Assembly: GCF_039691755.1 (NCBI RefSeq)
Contig: NZ_CP137552.1
Location: 3,286,001-3,350,000 of the forward strand
Direction of reading: 5' to 3'
DNA length: 64,000 bases
From: Halomonas sp. Bachu 37
GTDB lineage: Bacteria > Pseudomonadota > Gammaproteobacteria > Pseudomonadales > Halomonadaceae
Shown piece by piece: positions 7,528-14,661 of the stretch. The translations under genes and the position numbers were made by a program. The notes under the pieces are model-generated. The model was not told the DNA's origin. It worked only from the letters and a program-made list of their open reading frames with translations, and ran no database searches. Every line of letters begins with the position of its first letter. Within the stretch, counting starts at the first letter, position 1.

Positions 7528-10037
7528 GAGGATTCTCCACTGGGTTGGGATTGCGCCCGAGCATAACGCCGCTTGAGCAGCAGAGAATTGCCGATCACCG
7601 AGAGGGAACTGGTGGTCATGGCGATAACGCCAATCATCGGATGCAACAGGCCGATGGCGGCGATGGGAATGGCGGCGACGTTGTAGGCGCTGGCCCAGAT
7701 CAGGTTCTGTACGATCTTGCCGAAGGTGGCGCGAGAGAGGAGCATGGCGTCCACCACGCCGGTCAGCTCGCCGCGCACCAGAGTCACATCCGCCGCTTCG
7801 ATAGCCACATCGGCACCGGCGCCGATGGCGATACCCACATTGGCCTGCTTCAGCGCCGCGGCGTCGTTGATGCCGTCGCCGACCATGGCCACATGGTTGC
7901 CATGCTTTTCCTGCAGCGCGCGGATGGCGTCGACCTTGCCTTCCGGCAGCACGCCTGCCTGGACCTCGTCGATGCCCACCTCGTCAGCCACGGCGCGGGC
8001 GGCGCGTTCGTTGTCACCGGTGATCATCACCACGTGCAGGCCGAGCTCGTGCATGCCGCGAATGGCCTCGACCGACTCCTGCTTGAGGGTATCGGCCACA
8101 GCAACTAGCCCCAGAGCCTTGCCGTCGGCAGCGACGATGACGACGGTGCGCCCATTGTTTTCGAGGTCTCGCATGGCCTCGTCCAAGGCCTCGAGGCCGC
8201 TCACACCCTCTTCTTCTAGCAGGCGGCGATTGCCGATCAGCACGCTTTGCTCGCCGACCTTGCCCGAGACACCGCGTGCCCCGGTGGAGCGGAACCCGCT
8301 GACCTCCTCGGGTGGGACCTCACGCTCGCGGGCGCCGTCGACAATGGCTCGCGCGATGGGGTGCTCCGAGGCGTTCTCGATACTGGCGGCGAGTCGCAGC
8401 AAATCGGCTTCATCGACCCCCTCGGCGGCGGCGACGTCAGTCAGTTTGGGCTCACCTCGTGTGATGGTACCGGTCTTGTCGAGCACTATGACCTTGATGT
8501 CCTTGAAGGTCTGGATCGCCTCACCGGAGCGGATCAAGATGCCGCGCTCGGCGCCGATTCCCGAACCCACCATCAGCGCGGTGGGGGTGGCCAGACCCAG
8601 CGCACAGGGACAGGCGATGACCAGCACGGCAATGGCGGCGAGTATCGCCAGTACCGGCGTCGCGGCCTCGGGATTCACCCAGGGCAGGAAGGTGGCGCCC
8701 CACTCGAGGATCGGCCGCAGGGCATCCGGGAACAGTGCCCAGGCCGCGAGGCTGACCAGAGCAATGGCCAGCACCACCGGCACGAATCGGCCGGTCATGC
8801 GATCGGCGAATTCCTGGATCGGTACCCGCGAGCCCTGAGCCTGATCGATCAGGCGTACCACCTGGGAGAGGAAGGTATCGCCGCCGACCCGTGTCGCCTT
8901 CACTCGCAGGCGCCCCTCCTTGTTGATGGTGGCACCGATCACGCTGTCCCCATTGCTCTTGTAGACCGGTATCGACTCGCCGGTGGCGATGGACTCGTCG
9001 AGATGGCTCTCGCCCTCGACCACTTCACCGTCGGTGGGGATCTTGTCGCCGGGCCGCACGATCATGATGTCGCCGGGAGCAAGCTCCTTGACCGGCACCT
9101 CGACTTCTTCGCCGTTGCGCTCCACACGCGCCGTCTTGGCGCCCAGTGTCATCAAGCGGCGAATGGCCTGGGAGGCGCGCCCCTTGGCCAGTGCCTCCAG
9201 GTAACGGCCGACCAGGTGGAAGGTCATGATGGTGGCGGCCATCTCGATGAACGAGGTCATGGGATAGACGAAGCCGACCAGGCCGATCAGATAGGGCGGC
9301 AGGCTGCCCATGGAGATCAGCACATCCATGTTGAATGTGCGGTTCTTCAGCGAGCGCAAGGTCGACTTATGGGTGGCGATACCGCCATGGAGGAACACCA
9401 CCGGGAAGGCCAGTACGGCGATGATCGCCAGATACCCCGGAATCGGCTGCCAGAACATGTGCGGTATCATCAGCAGCATGATCAGGGTAGTGGGAACCGC
9501 GGCGATGATCAGCCGCTTGCGGGCCTGGCTGAGGTAGGCTTCCTCAATCTTGGCGTCGCTGTCGGCGTCTTCCGCCTCGCTAGTCTGCACGGCGGCCACA
9601 TCATAGCCGGCACCTTCCACGGCGCTCTTGAGTGCTTCACCATCGGGGCCATCCGTGGCAACCGCGACCGACACCCGATGGCTGGCGATATTGGTGTCGA
9701 TGGACTCGACCCCTTCGAGCCGCTCCAGGGTGCTGCGGATGATGCCGGCGCAGTGGTCCGAGCCCATGCCCGGCACCGTCAGACGGATCTGTTGCTTGGA
9801 ATTACCGCCACTGACGGCAGCCACATCATAGCCGGCCCCTTCCACGGCCTTCTTCAAGGCATCGCCGTCGGGGCCATCGCTGGCCACCTCCACGTTGACA
9901 TGATGGTTGGCGATATTGGTCTGGATCTCATCTACGCCATCCAGGCGTTCGAGCGTCTTGCGCACGATGCCGGCACAGTGGTCACTGCCCATGCCGGGTA
10001 CCGTCAGGGTAATCCTGTCACGAGTTGCAACGGCCAT
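7524..10037 (-). CDS. copA: Copper-exporting P1B-type ATPase with two atypical HMA domains
   Basis: A P-type ATPase of 837 residues that pumps Cu(I) out of the cytosol. ATG 10037 has AAGGAGG 6 nt upstream; GTG 10040 is too close to it. Two tandem HMA domains occupy about 8-72 and 83-147. Membrane helices, the Cys476-Pro-Cys478 transport motif, phosphorylation Asp520 in DKTGTIT, and GDGINDAAAL follow. Both HMA domains read GMGSDHC instead of GMxCxxC: the first metal-binding cysteine is Ser18/Ser93 and a His precedes the remaining Cys21/Cys96. The HMA domains are strongly alike, pointing to internal duplication. The gene follows the Spy-like gene by about 70 bp in one operon. A separate multicopper oxidase in this window also carries the name copA. 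Confidence 0.95.
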   Translation of the reverse strand: MAVATRDRITLTVPGMGSDHCAGIVRKTLERLDGVDEIQTNIANHHVNVEVASDGPDGDALKKAVEGAGYDVAAVSGGNSKQQIRLTVPGMGSDHCAGIIRSTLERLEGVESIDTNIASHRVSVAVATDGPDGEALKSAVEGAGYDVAAVQTSEAEDADSDAKIEEAYLSQARKRLIIAAVPTTLIMLLMIPHMFWQPIPGYLAIIAVLAFPVVFLHGGIATHKSTLRSLKNRTFNMDVLISMGSLPPYLIGLVGFVYPMTSFIEMAATIMTFHLVGRYLEALAKGRASQAIRRLMTLGAKTARVERNGEEVEVPVKELAPGDIMIVRPGDKIPTDGEVVEGESHLDESIATGESIPVYKSNGDSVIGATINKEGRLRVKATRVGGDTFLSQVVRLIDQAQGSRVPIQEFADRMTGRFVPVVLAIALVSLAAWALFPDALRPILEWGATFLPWVNPEAATPVLAILAAIAVLVIACPCALGLATPTALMVGSGIGAERGILIRSGEAIQTFKDIKVIVLDKTGTITRGEPKLTDVAAAEGVDEADLLRLAASIENASEHPIARAIVDGAREREVPPEEVSGFRSTGARGVSGKVGEQSVLIGNRRLLEEEGVSGLEALDEAMRDLENNGRTVVIVAADGKALGLVAVADTLKQESVEAIRGMHELGLHVVMITGDNERAARAVADEVGIDEVQAGVLPEGKVDAIRALQEKHGNHVAMVGDGINDAAALKQANVGIAIGAGADVAIEAADVTLVRGELTGVVDAMLLSRATFGKIVQNLIWASAYNVAAIPIAAIGLLHPMIGVIAMTTSSLSVIGNSLLLKRRYARAQSQPSGESS

Positions 10038-10108
10038 CACAATCCTCCTTATGGGGTGCGAGCGAGGCGGTCAGTCAGGAGCCGCCTCGCTCGGGCACAG
10101 ACGAACGA

Positions 10109-10723
10109 TCAGTGGTGCGCGTCGTGGTCGTCAGGATCGGTGGCGCTGGGTACTGCCTCTTCCAACTGTTGGCGCTGCTCGTCGCTGAGCAGGTCGTTCA
10201 TGGCGTTGTGGTGGCGAACATGCTCGACGAGCATTTCCCCGCGTAGTTCGGCCAGCCGGCCATGCAGCGTCTTTACCTCGTCCGGGTCAGGACGATCGCT
10301 TTGCATCTCGGCCATCAGGTCTTCGCGCTGGTTCATCATCCGGCCCAGGCGCTCCAACTGGGCCGGGCGGTGTTCCTGCATCAGCTCGCGCAATTGCTCA
10401 CGCTGCTCCGGGTCGAGCATCTCCTGCATCATGCCCATGCCGGAACCGCCCATCATGGGGCAGGGCATCATTTCGCCACCCATCATGCCCTTCATCATGC
10501 CAGGGCCCATGCCACCCATCATTTCATCCATCATGCCGGAGCCCATGCCACCCTGGCCGTTCATCATTCCACTCATCATGCCGGAGCCCATGCCGCCCTG
10601 GCTGTTCATCATTCCTTGGCCGGGCTGACTGTCCGGCATACCTTGGGCGAGAGCGACACCGGTACCATTGGCACCGAGTACCAGGACGAGTCCGAGGGCG
10701 AGAGTATGCTTGCGAATCTTCAT
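10109..10723 (-). CDS. Methionine-rich periplasmic Spy/CpxP-like protein
   Basis: An exported protein of 204 residues. A signal peptide (about 1-26, ending ALA) is followed by a Met/Gly-rich segment (about 28-105) made of GMGSGMM/GGMGPGMM repeats. An amphipathic helical domain (about 105-190) follows, with EQREQLRELMQEHRPAQLERLG resembling the LTxxQ-containing Spy/CpxP/ZraP fold. The tail is His/Asp-rich (DDHDAHH). The Met repeats suit Cu(I) binding and the helical part a periplasmic chaperone or metal buffer. It is the first gene of an operon with the copper ATPase. Codon-level repetition (a 45-bp unit at 10530-10616) shows recent expansion. Confidence 0.8.
   Translation of the reverse strand: MKIRKHTLALGLVLVLGANGTGVALAQGMPDSQPGQGMMNSQGGMGSGMMSGMMNGQGGMGSGMMDEMMGGMGPGMMKGMMGGEMMPCPMMGGSGMGMMQEMLDPEQREQLRELMQEHRPAQLERLGRMMNQREDLMAEMQSDRPDPDEVKTLHGRLAELRGEMLVEHVRHHNAMNDLLSDEQRQQLEEAVPSATDPDDHDAHH
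10530..10616. repeat. 45-bp tandem duplication inside the Met-rich coding region
   Basis: Two near-identical 45-bp units start at 10530 and 10575 (ATCATGCCGGAGCCCATGCC in both), differing at few positions. Being a multiple of three, the period keeps the reading frame and adds one Met-rich repeat to the protein. Confidence 0.75.
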
Positions 10724-10746
10724 GACCGTTCTCCTTGCGGGGTATT

Positions 10747-10763
10747 GGTCCCTTTCAAGGACC
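10747..10763. promoter_or_regulatory. Dyad in the leader of the spy-like gene
   Basis: GGTCC-CTTTCAA-GGACC is a perfect 5-bp inverted repeat just downstream of the predicted -10 and 24 nt before the start codon. It could be a second operator or a leader hairpin. Confidence 0.35.
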
Positions 10764-10772
10764 TATACCTGC

Positions 10773-10804
10773 ATTATTCCGACTACGTGCTGCACATAGG
10801 TCAA
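10773..10804 (-). promoter_or_regulatory. MerR/CueR-type promoter for the spy-like/copA ATPase operon
   Basis: On the minus strand TTGACC (10804-10799) is followed after 20 nt by AATAAT (10778-10773). The spacer is longer than usual and is filled by a dyad, CTACGTGC-T-GCACATAG (10783-10799; one mismatch in 8-bp arms). A long spacer with a centred operator is the hallmark of MerR-family activation. No MerR-family gene is in the window, so the regulator would act from elsewhere. Confidence 0.55.
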
Positions 10805-10853
10805 ATGCTATGCGACAACATCTGGACCTCAGCCCGGTAATGTTGCTTGCCCA

Positions 10854-10867
10854 TTGATCTACATCAG
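10854..10867. promoter_or_regulatory. FNR/ANR-like box
   Basis: TTGATCTACATCAG matches the FNR/ANR consensus TTGAT-N4-ATCAA except for the last base. Its centre lies roughly 95 nt upstream of the predicted start of the spy-like operon, near a class-I activator distance. Oxygen control of the copper exporter is an inference. Confidence 0.5.
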
Positions 10868-10988
10868 ATTTGCAGACGTCGGGAACGTGTGCGCAAGACT
10901 TGCTTGCCAAACTCTCTCGTAGCTATCTTGAAGGAGACAGTGCAGATTTATAGATATGGCATGATGAAAGTGGTCGGCCTGACTGATA

Positions 10989-12395
10989 TTACAAGTCTTG
11001 CTTATTCTGGTTCCACGTCACGCTGACCTCCAGCCCATGAGGTTCGCGGTTGGCCAGCTTGAGGCGCGCCTGTTGGCGCTGGGCCAGTTCCGCGACGATC
11101 GACAAGCCCAACCCGCTACCGGTAGTTTCCTGGCCCGAGGCGCGCCGAAAGCGCTCGGTGACTTTACCCAGCAGCGCATCGGGAAGGCCGGGGCCGGTGT
11201 CGCGCACTATCAACTGCGGCAAACCTTGCCAGCGCGTCAGTTCGACTTCCACGCGACCGCCTTGCGGCGTATAGCGCAAGGCGTTATCCAGCAGGTTGCG
11301 AAATAGGATGCCCACCTCGACTTCATCGACATACACCTTCAGGCGACTAAGTCCGTTTAGCGCAAGGTGTTGTCCCTGACTTTCCGCCAGCGGCCAGAGC
11401 TCTGCCATCAATTCGGCGATGATCGGGTAAAGATCGATCGCCTTGGGAGACTTCGTGGCTACCTGGTCCAGGCGCGCCAGCACGAGCAGTTGCTCGACCA
11501 CCCGCTGAAGCCTTTCGACCCCTATATAGGCTTTTTGCAAGGATTGCTCGCCGCCTGCCTTGGCGTTATCCAGGTGAATCCTCAACGCTGCCAGCGGCGT
11601 ACGTAATTCGTGGGCCGCGTCGGCGGTAAAGCGCCGTTCGCGTTTTAATGTTTCTTCCAGCCGGACGATAAAATCGTTGAGTGATTGGCGTAATCCGACC
11701 AGCTCTCGAGGAACGGGGTGGTCGATCCGGCGTAAATCCTCGGCGCTACGCCCTTGCACCTGGTTGGAAAGCTCCTGTATCGGGGCAATGCCCCGCCGGA
11801 TAATACGGTTCATCAGCCATAAAAGCAGGGGCAGCAATAGCAGCATCGGCCATAGGTTATTCCAGGTAATCCGCTCCACCACTTCTTCATGAAAGGTGCT
11901 TCGCAGCCCCATGCTGATCCAGGAATCGCTCGCCGGGTCGAACATGCTGAAAACCCGCCAGCGGTGACCGTTGTAGTTTTCCCAGCGAAATCCCTCTTCA
12001 CGAGGCGCGGGAAAAGGCCCCGCCTCGTTCCACATGCCACCGAGTACGTTGGGTGAGCCTTGCGCATGCCAAAAGCCCAGCACGAGCTTGCGTTCTTCTT
12101 CATGGTAGAGCGCTGCCGGAATGTCCTGGGCTACGTCAACGGCGATGCCGTTGCGATACTGCCGAGCGGGATGCCCGGGAATGCTCATGCGCGCGGCAAG
12201 GCGCGCGTAATCTGCCTCGCTGGCATCGGCAGTTAGCTGGCTCGCCACGATACGGCTATGCAGACTGAGCTGGGTATCGAGAATTTCCTCCAACTCGTGG
12301 TCGGTGATCAGATAGGCGGCGATAGCGGCCAAGCCAACCGCGATCACCACGACCAGCGCCAGCGTGCGAAGCAGATAACGCCGAATCGAGGTCAT
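10989..12395 (-). CDS. Sensor histidine kinase of a PmrB/QseC-like system
   Basis: A membrane kinase of 468 residues. It has an N-terminal transmembrane helix (about 8-30), a periplasmic sensor region, a second helix (about 176-195), a HAMP-like linker, and the phospho-acceptor motif FTADAAHELRTPLAAL. The catalytic motifs are NLLDNALRYTP (N-box), RDTGPGLP (G1) and GSGLGLSIV (G2). Its start overlaps the end of the regulator gene by 4 bp (ATGA), so the pair is translationally coupled. The PmrAB-type boxes at 13097, 13183 and 14482 suggest control of envelope genes. The signal sensed cannot be told from sequence. Confidence 0.88.
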   Translation of the reverse strand: MTSIRRYLLRTLALVVVIAVGLAAIAAYLITDHELEEILDTQLSLHSRIVASQLTADASEADYARLAARMSIPGHPARQYRNGIAVDVAQDIPAALYHEEERKLVLGFWHAQGSPNVLGGMWNEAGPFPAPREEGFRWENYNGHRWRVFSMFDPASDSWISMGLRSTFHEEVVERITWNNLWPMLLLLPLLLWLMNRIIRRGIAPIQELSNQVQGRSAEDLRRIDHPVPRELVGLRQSLNDFIVRLEETLKRERRFTADAAHELRTPLAALRIHLDNAKAGGEQSLQKAYIGVERLQRVVEQLLVLARLDQVATKSPKAIDLYPIIAELMAELWPLAESQGQHLALNGLSRLKVYVDEVEVGILFRNLLDNALRYTPQGGRVEVELTRWQGLPQLIVRDTGPGLPDALLGKVTERFRRASGQETTGSGLGLSIVAELAQRQQARLKLANREPHGLEVSVTWNQNKQDL

Positions 12396-13054
12396 AACAC
12401 TTGGCTGTCCAGCCGATAACCGATACCGCGCACGTTAACGATCAGGCGTTTCTCAAGCTTTTTTCGCAGATGATGAATGTGGACTTCCACGGCGTTGGAC
12501 TCGACCTCTTCGCCCCAGCCATAAAGCAAGTTCTCCAACCGGGGGCGCGAAAGCACTTTATCGGGGTGACGCGCAAGTTCCAGCAGCAAGGCGTATTCTC
12601 GCCGCCCCAACTTGACCTCCTGGCCCCGCCACCGAACGCAGTGCTGGGCTTCGTCGATCGTGAGCGCACCCAGGCTAATCACCTGCGAGGCGCGACCTTC
12701 GGCGCGGCGCGTCAGCACGCGCAGGCGTGCCAGCAACTCCTTGAGATCGAATGGCTTGAGCACGTAATCATCGGCACCGGCATCCAGCCCACGGACTCGC
12801 TCCTCAATGGCATCGCGGGCAGTCAGTATCAACAGCGGCAGCGCGGATTGTTTTCTCAATTGGTGCAGCACCTGCATACCGTCCATGTCCGGCAAGCCCA
12901 GGTCCAGAATCATGACGGTGAACGCTTCGTTGCAGACGGCGCTCAAGGCCTCGCGGCCTTGGGTAAACCAGTCGACGGTATAACCCTCGCGTTCCAGAGC
13001 GGTTTTGATGCCGTCTCCCAATAGTGGGTCGTCTTCGATTAGCAGCAGCCGCAT
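12392..13054 (-). CDS. OmpR-family response regulator, PmrA/QseB-like
   Basis: A response regulator of 220 residues. Receiver domain: Glu7-Asp8-Asp9, phospho-acceptor Asp51 (ILDLGLPDMDG) and LKPFDLKELLAR. Winged helix: about 125-218 with GRREYALLLELARHPDKV and a characteristic VEVHIHHLRKKL recognition helix. It heads a two-gene operon with the kinase. Upstream on its own strand is a TTAAG-type direct repeat with a GATAAT -10, pointing to autoregulation. PmrA and QseB share this box class, so I leave the symbol blank. Confidence 0.88.
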   Translation of the reverse strand: MRLLLIEDDPLLGDGIKTALEREGYTVDWFTQGREALSAVCNEAFTVMILDLGLPDMDGMQVLHQLRKQSALPLLILTARDAIEERVRGLDAGADDYVLKPFDLKELLARLRVLTRRAEGRASQVISLGALTIDEAQHCVRWRGQEVKLGRREYALLLELARHPDKVLSRPRLENLLYGWGEEVESNAVEVHIHHLRKKLEKRLIVNVRGIGYRLDSQVL

Positions 13055-13080
13055 GGCACGCCCTCAAGCACAAAGCCACC

Positions 13081-13112
13081 ATTATCACGATAATCCCTTA
13101 AGCCTTTCTTAA
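13081..13112 (-). promoter_or_regulatory. PmrA/QseB-type box and -10 for the regulator-kinase operon
   Basis: On the minus strand TTAAG (13112-13108) and TTAAG (13101-13097) repeat with an 11-bp period, followed after 10 nt by GATAAT (13086-13081). This matches the HTTAAD-N5-HTTAAD pattern known for PmrA-class regulators. Confidence 0.68.
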
Positions 13113-13182
13113 TGGGCGTATCCCCGCCCGTTACTTATCCGCCCGAAACACTCTTCTCGCTTCCATTCGCCAATGCCAAGCG

Positions 13183-13215
13183 TTTAAGTCGATCTTAAGT
13201 CTACCGCGACATGCT
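13183..13215 (+). promoter_or_regulatory. PmrA/QseB-type box and -10 for the glycosyltransferase gene
   Basis: TTTAAG (13183-13188) and CTTAAG (13194-13199) form the direct repeat; after 10 nt comes a -10-like CATGCT (13210-13215). The orientation suits the downstream GT9 gene. Confidence 0.65.
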
Positions 13216-13284
13216 GCCCGAGTCCTTACCCAAGCCGCCGCGACGACGACCAAAACGTTGCAGGCTCTAACGGAGTGCTCGCGC

Positions 13285-14409
13285 ATGCTGTTGCTCACGC
13301 GTATTAGAACCAACCCTCAACTAAAGACCCTGGCGCGCGGATTGGAAAAGCGCCTAAAACGCGCACTGGTGGCGGCCTTGCAGCGAGTATTACCTCCGCC
13401 CACACCGGAAACCATCGAAAGCCTCGAGGGGGTGACGCGTATTCTGATCGTTCGCCCCAATTTTCGTCTGGGCAATGCACTGATCAGCACACCGGTGATC
13501 GATGCCGTTCGTCAGCGCTTCCCGGCGGCGCGCCTCGATTACCTGGCCACCGATAAAACGCTGCCCCTGCTGGCGCAACAGCCCGTGGATCGTTTTCATG
13601 TACTATCACGCACGGCGATCCTACGCCCCTGGCAGTGCTTGTCGCTATTGCGCCGCCTGCGCGCGGAACGTTACGACCTGGCCGTACAGGTCAGCTCAGG
13701 CTCCACCACCGGCCTGATCGTCACTCGGCTGATCCAACCCCGCTACAGCATGGGGCGCCGTCGCGGTGCCTCGCGTTGCTACCACATTGAAGTGGAAGGC
13801 CGCGCATCTCACGCCTACGATGAAATCGCTGATTTAGCGCGGCCGTTCGGCGCCGTTTGCCATAATCGACCACGGCTTACGCTTACCCCCGCTGAACGTC
13901 AGCAAGCACTGAGACATCTTCATCAACTGACTGTGCCGATTAAAGCCGACGGCAATGGCGCGCCCTTTTTGGCGGTGTTCGTGGGTGGACACCAGAACAA
14001 GCGTTGGCCATTGAGTTTTTGGCTACCGCTACTAAGCGCCCTGGAAGCCCGCTCGCTGGCGTATGTGGTGTTTTTGGGACCAGAGGAAGCAAGACTGGCG
14101 CCCGAGCTTGAACAGTACATGGCCAGCGCCGCCTTCGGCTCGCTCTGCTACCCACGACCGCTGCGCGAATTCGCCGCCATGCTAGACCGCGCCCAACTGC
14201 TGATTACGCCCGATTCCGGCCCGATGCACCTGGCGGCCGCACTGGACGTACCCAGCATAGCGCTGCTGCGGGAGAAAAAATCGCTCGGGTTTGCTCCCAA
14301 GGACTCGGCAGACACTCCTCTCTGGCAACCAAGTCACCACGATGTACTGAACGCCATTCAGTCAACACTCGCGCGCGAACCAGCCTATACCTACCCACTG
14401 GCAGGCTGA
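13285..14409 (+). CDS. Glycosyltransferase family 9 (heptosyltransferase-like)
   Basis: A cytosolic GT-B enzyme of the LPS heptosyltransferase family, about 374 residues from ATG 13285 (CGGAG upstream; TTG 13258 is the alternative). The N-terminal Rossmann-like domain begins ILIVRPNFRLGNALISTPVIDAV, the family's acceptor-side signature. The C-terminal domain holds VGGHQNKRWP and the sugar-nucleotide site LLITPDSGPMHLAAALDVPSIAL. It is monocistronic, under a PmrA-type box, and not in a core-oligosaccharide operon. A role in altering LPS core or a related glycan under two-component control is inferred; the donor sugar is unknown. Confidence 0.88.
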   Translation: MLLLTRIRTNPQLKTLARGLEKRLKRALVAALQRVLPPPTPETIESLEGVTRILIVRPNFRLGNALISTPVIDAVRQRFPAARLDYLATDKTLPLLAQQPVDRFHVLSRTAILRPWQCLSLLRRLRAERYDLAVQVSSGSTTGLIVTRLIQPRYSMGRRRGASRCYHIEVEGRASHAYDEIADLARPFGAVCHNRPRLTLTPAERQQALRHLHQLTVPIKADGNGAPFLAVFVGGHQNKRWPLSFWLPLLSALEARSLAYVVFLGPEEARLAPELEQYMASAAFGSLCYPRPLREFAAMLDRAQLLITPDSGPMHLAAALDVPSIALLREKKSLGFAPKDSADTPLWQPSHHDVLNAIQSTLAREPAYTYPLAG

Positions 14410-14481
14410 GCGGAAAAAAGCGCTACGCCAATAGCGGGGGATCTCTTGGTCAGCCGTGCCACTCCCGCTTATTCAACAGTG

Positions 14482-14514
14482 CTTAAGCGACCGTTAAGTC
14501 TGGAGCGGCATGTT
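14482..14514 (+). promoter_or_regulatory. PmrA/QseB-type box and -10 for the IS66-split gene
   Basis: CTTAAG (14482-14487) and GTTAAG (14493-14498) with an 11-bp period are followed after 10 nt by CATGTT (14509-14514). The stretch closely resembles the GT9 promoter (TTAAGTCT then GCG-CATG in both), indicating a common regulator. Confidence 0.66.
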
Positions 14515-14621
14515 ATCGATGTTCAGATAACAAACAGGGATACCCGCATGATCTTATCGCGCTTGGATTATCGTCCGGATTTTAACAACCTGGATGACGT
14601 GCTTATTGTCTCCATTCATTC

Positions 14622-14629
14622 TGACAAAT
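14622..14629. repeat. IS66 target-site duplication, left copy
   Basis: TGACAAAT immediately outside the left inverted repeat; the same octamer occurs at 17079-17086. Confidence 0.93.
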
Positions 14630-14661
14630 GTAAGCGAACGGGCAACACCGCTTGTCAGTGA

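Noticed and set aside
7717..8838. A 373-codon Ser/Thr/Pro-rich plus-strand frame
   Set aside because: Another antisense shadow of the ATPase; composition follows from codon third-position bias on the opposite strand.
8247..10628. A 793-codon plus-strand open frame opposite the copper ATPase
   Set aside because: It is antisense to a fully conserved ATPase and Met-rich protein, has a His/Gly/Asp-rich composition typical of shadow frames in GC-rich DNA, and shows no domain.
14446..14547. Upstream in-frame extension of the IS66-split gene
   Set aside because: The PmrA-type box and -10 lie inside this stretch, so the transcript starts after it; ATG 14548 is the plausible start.
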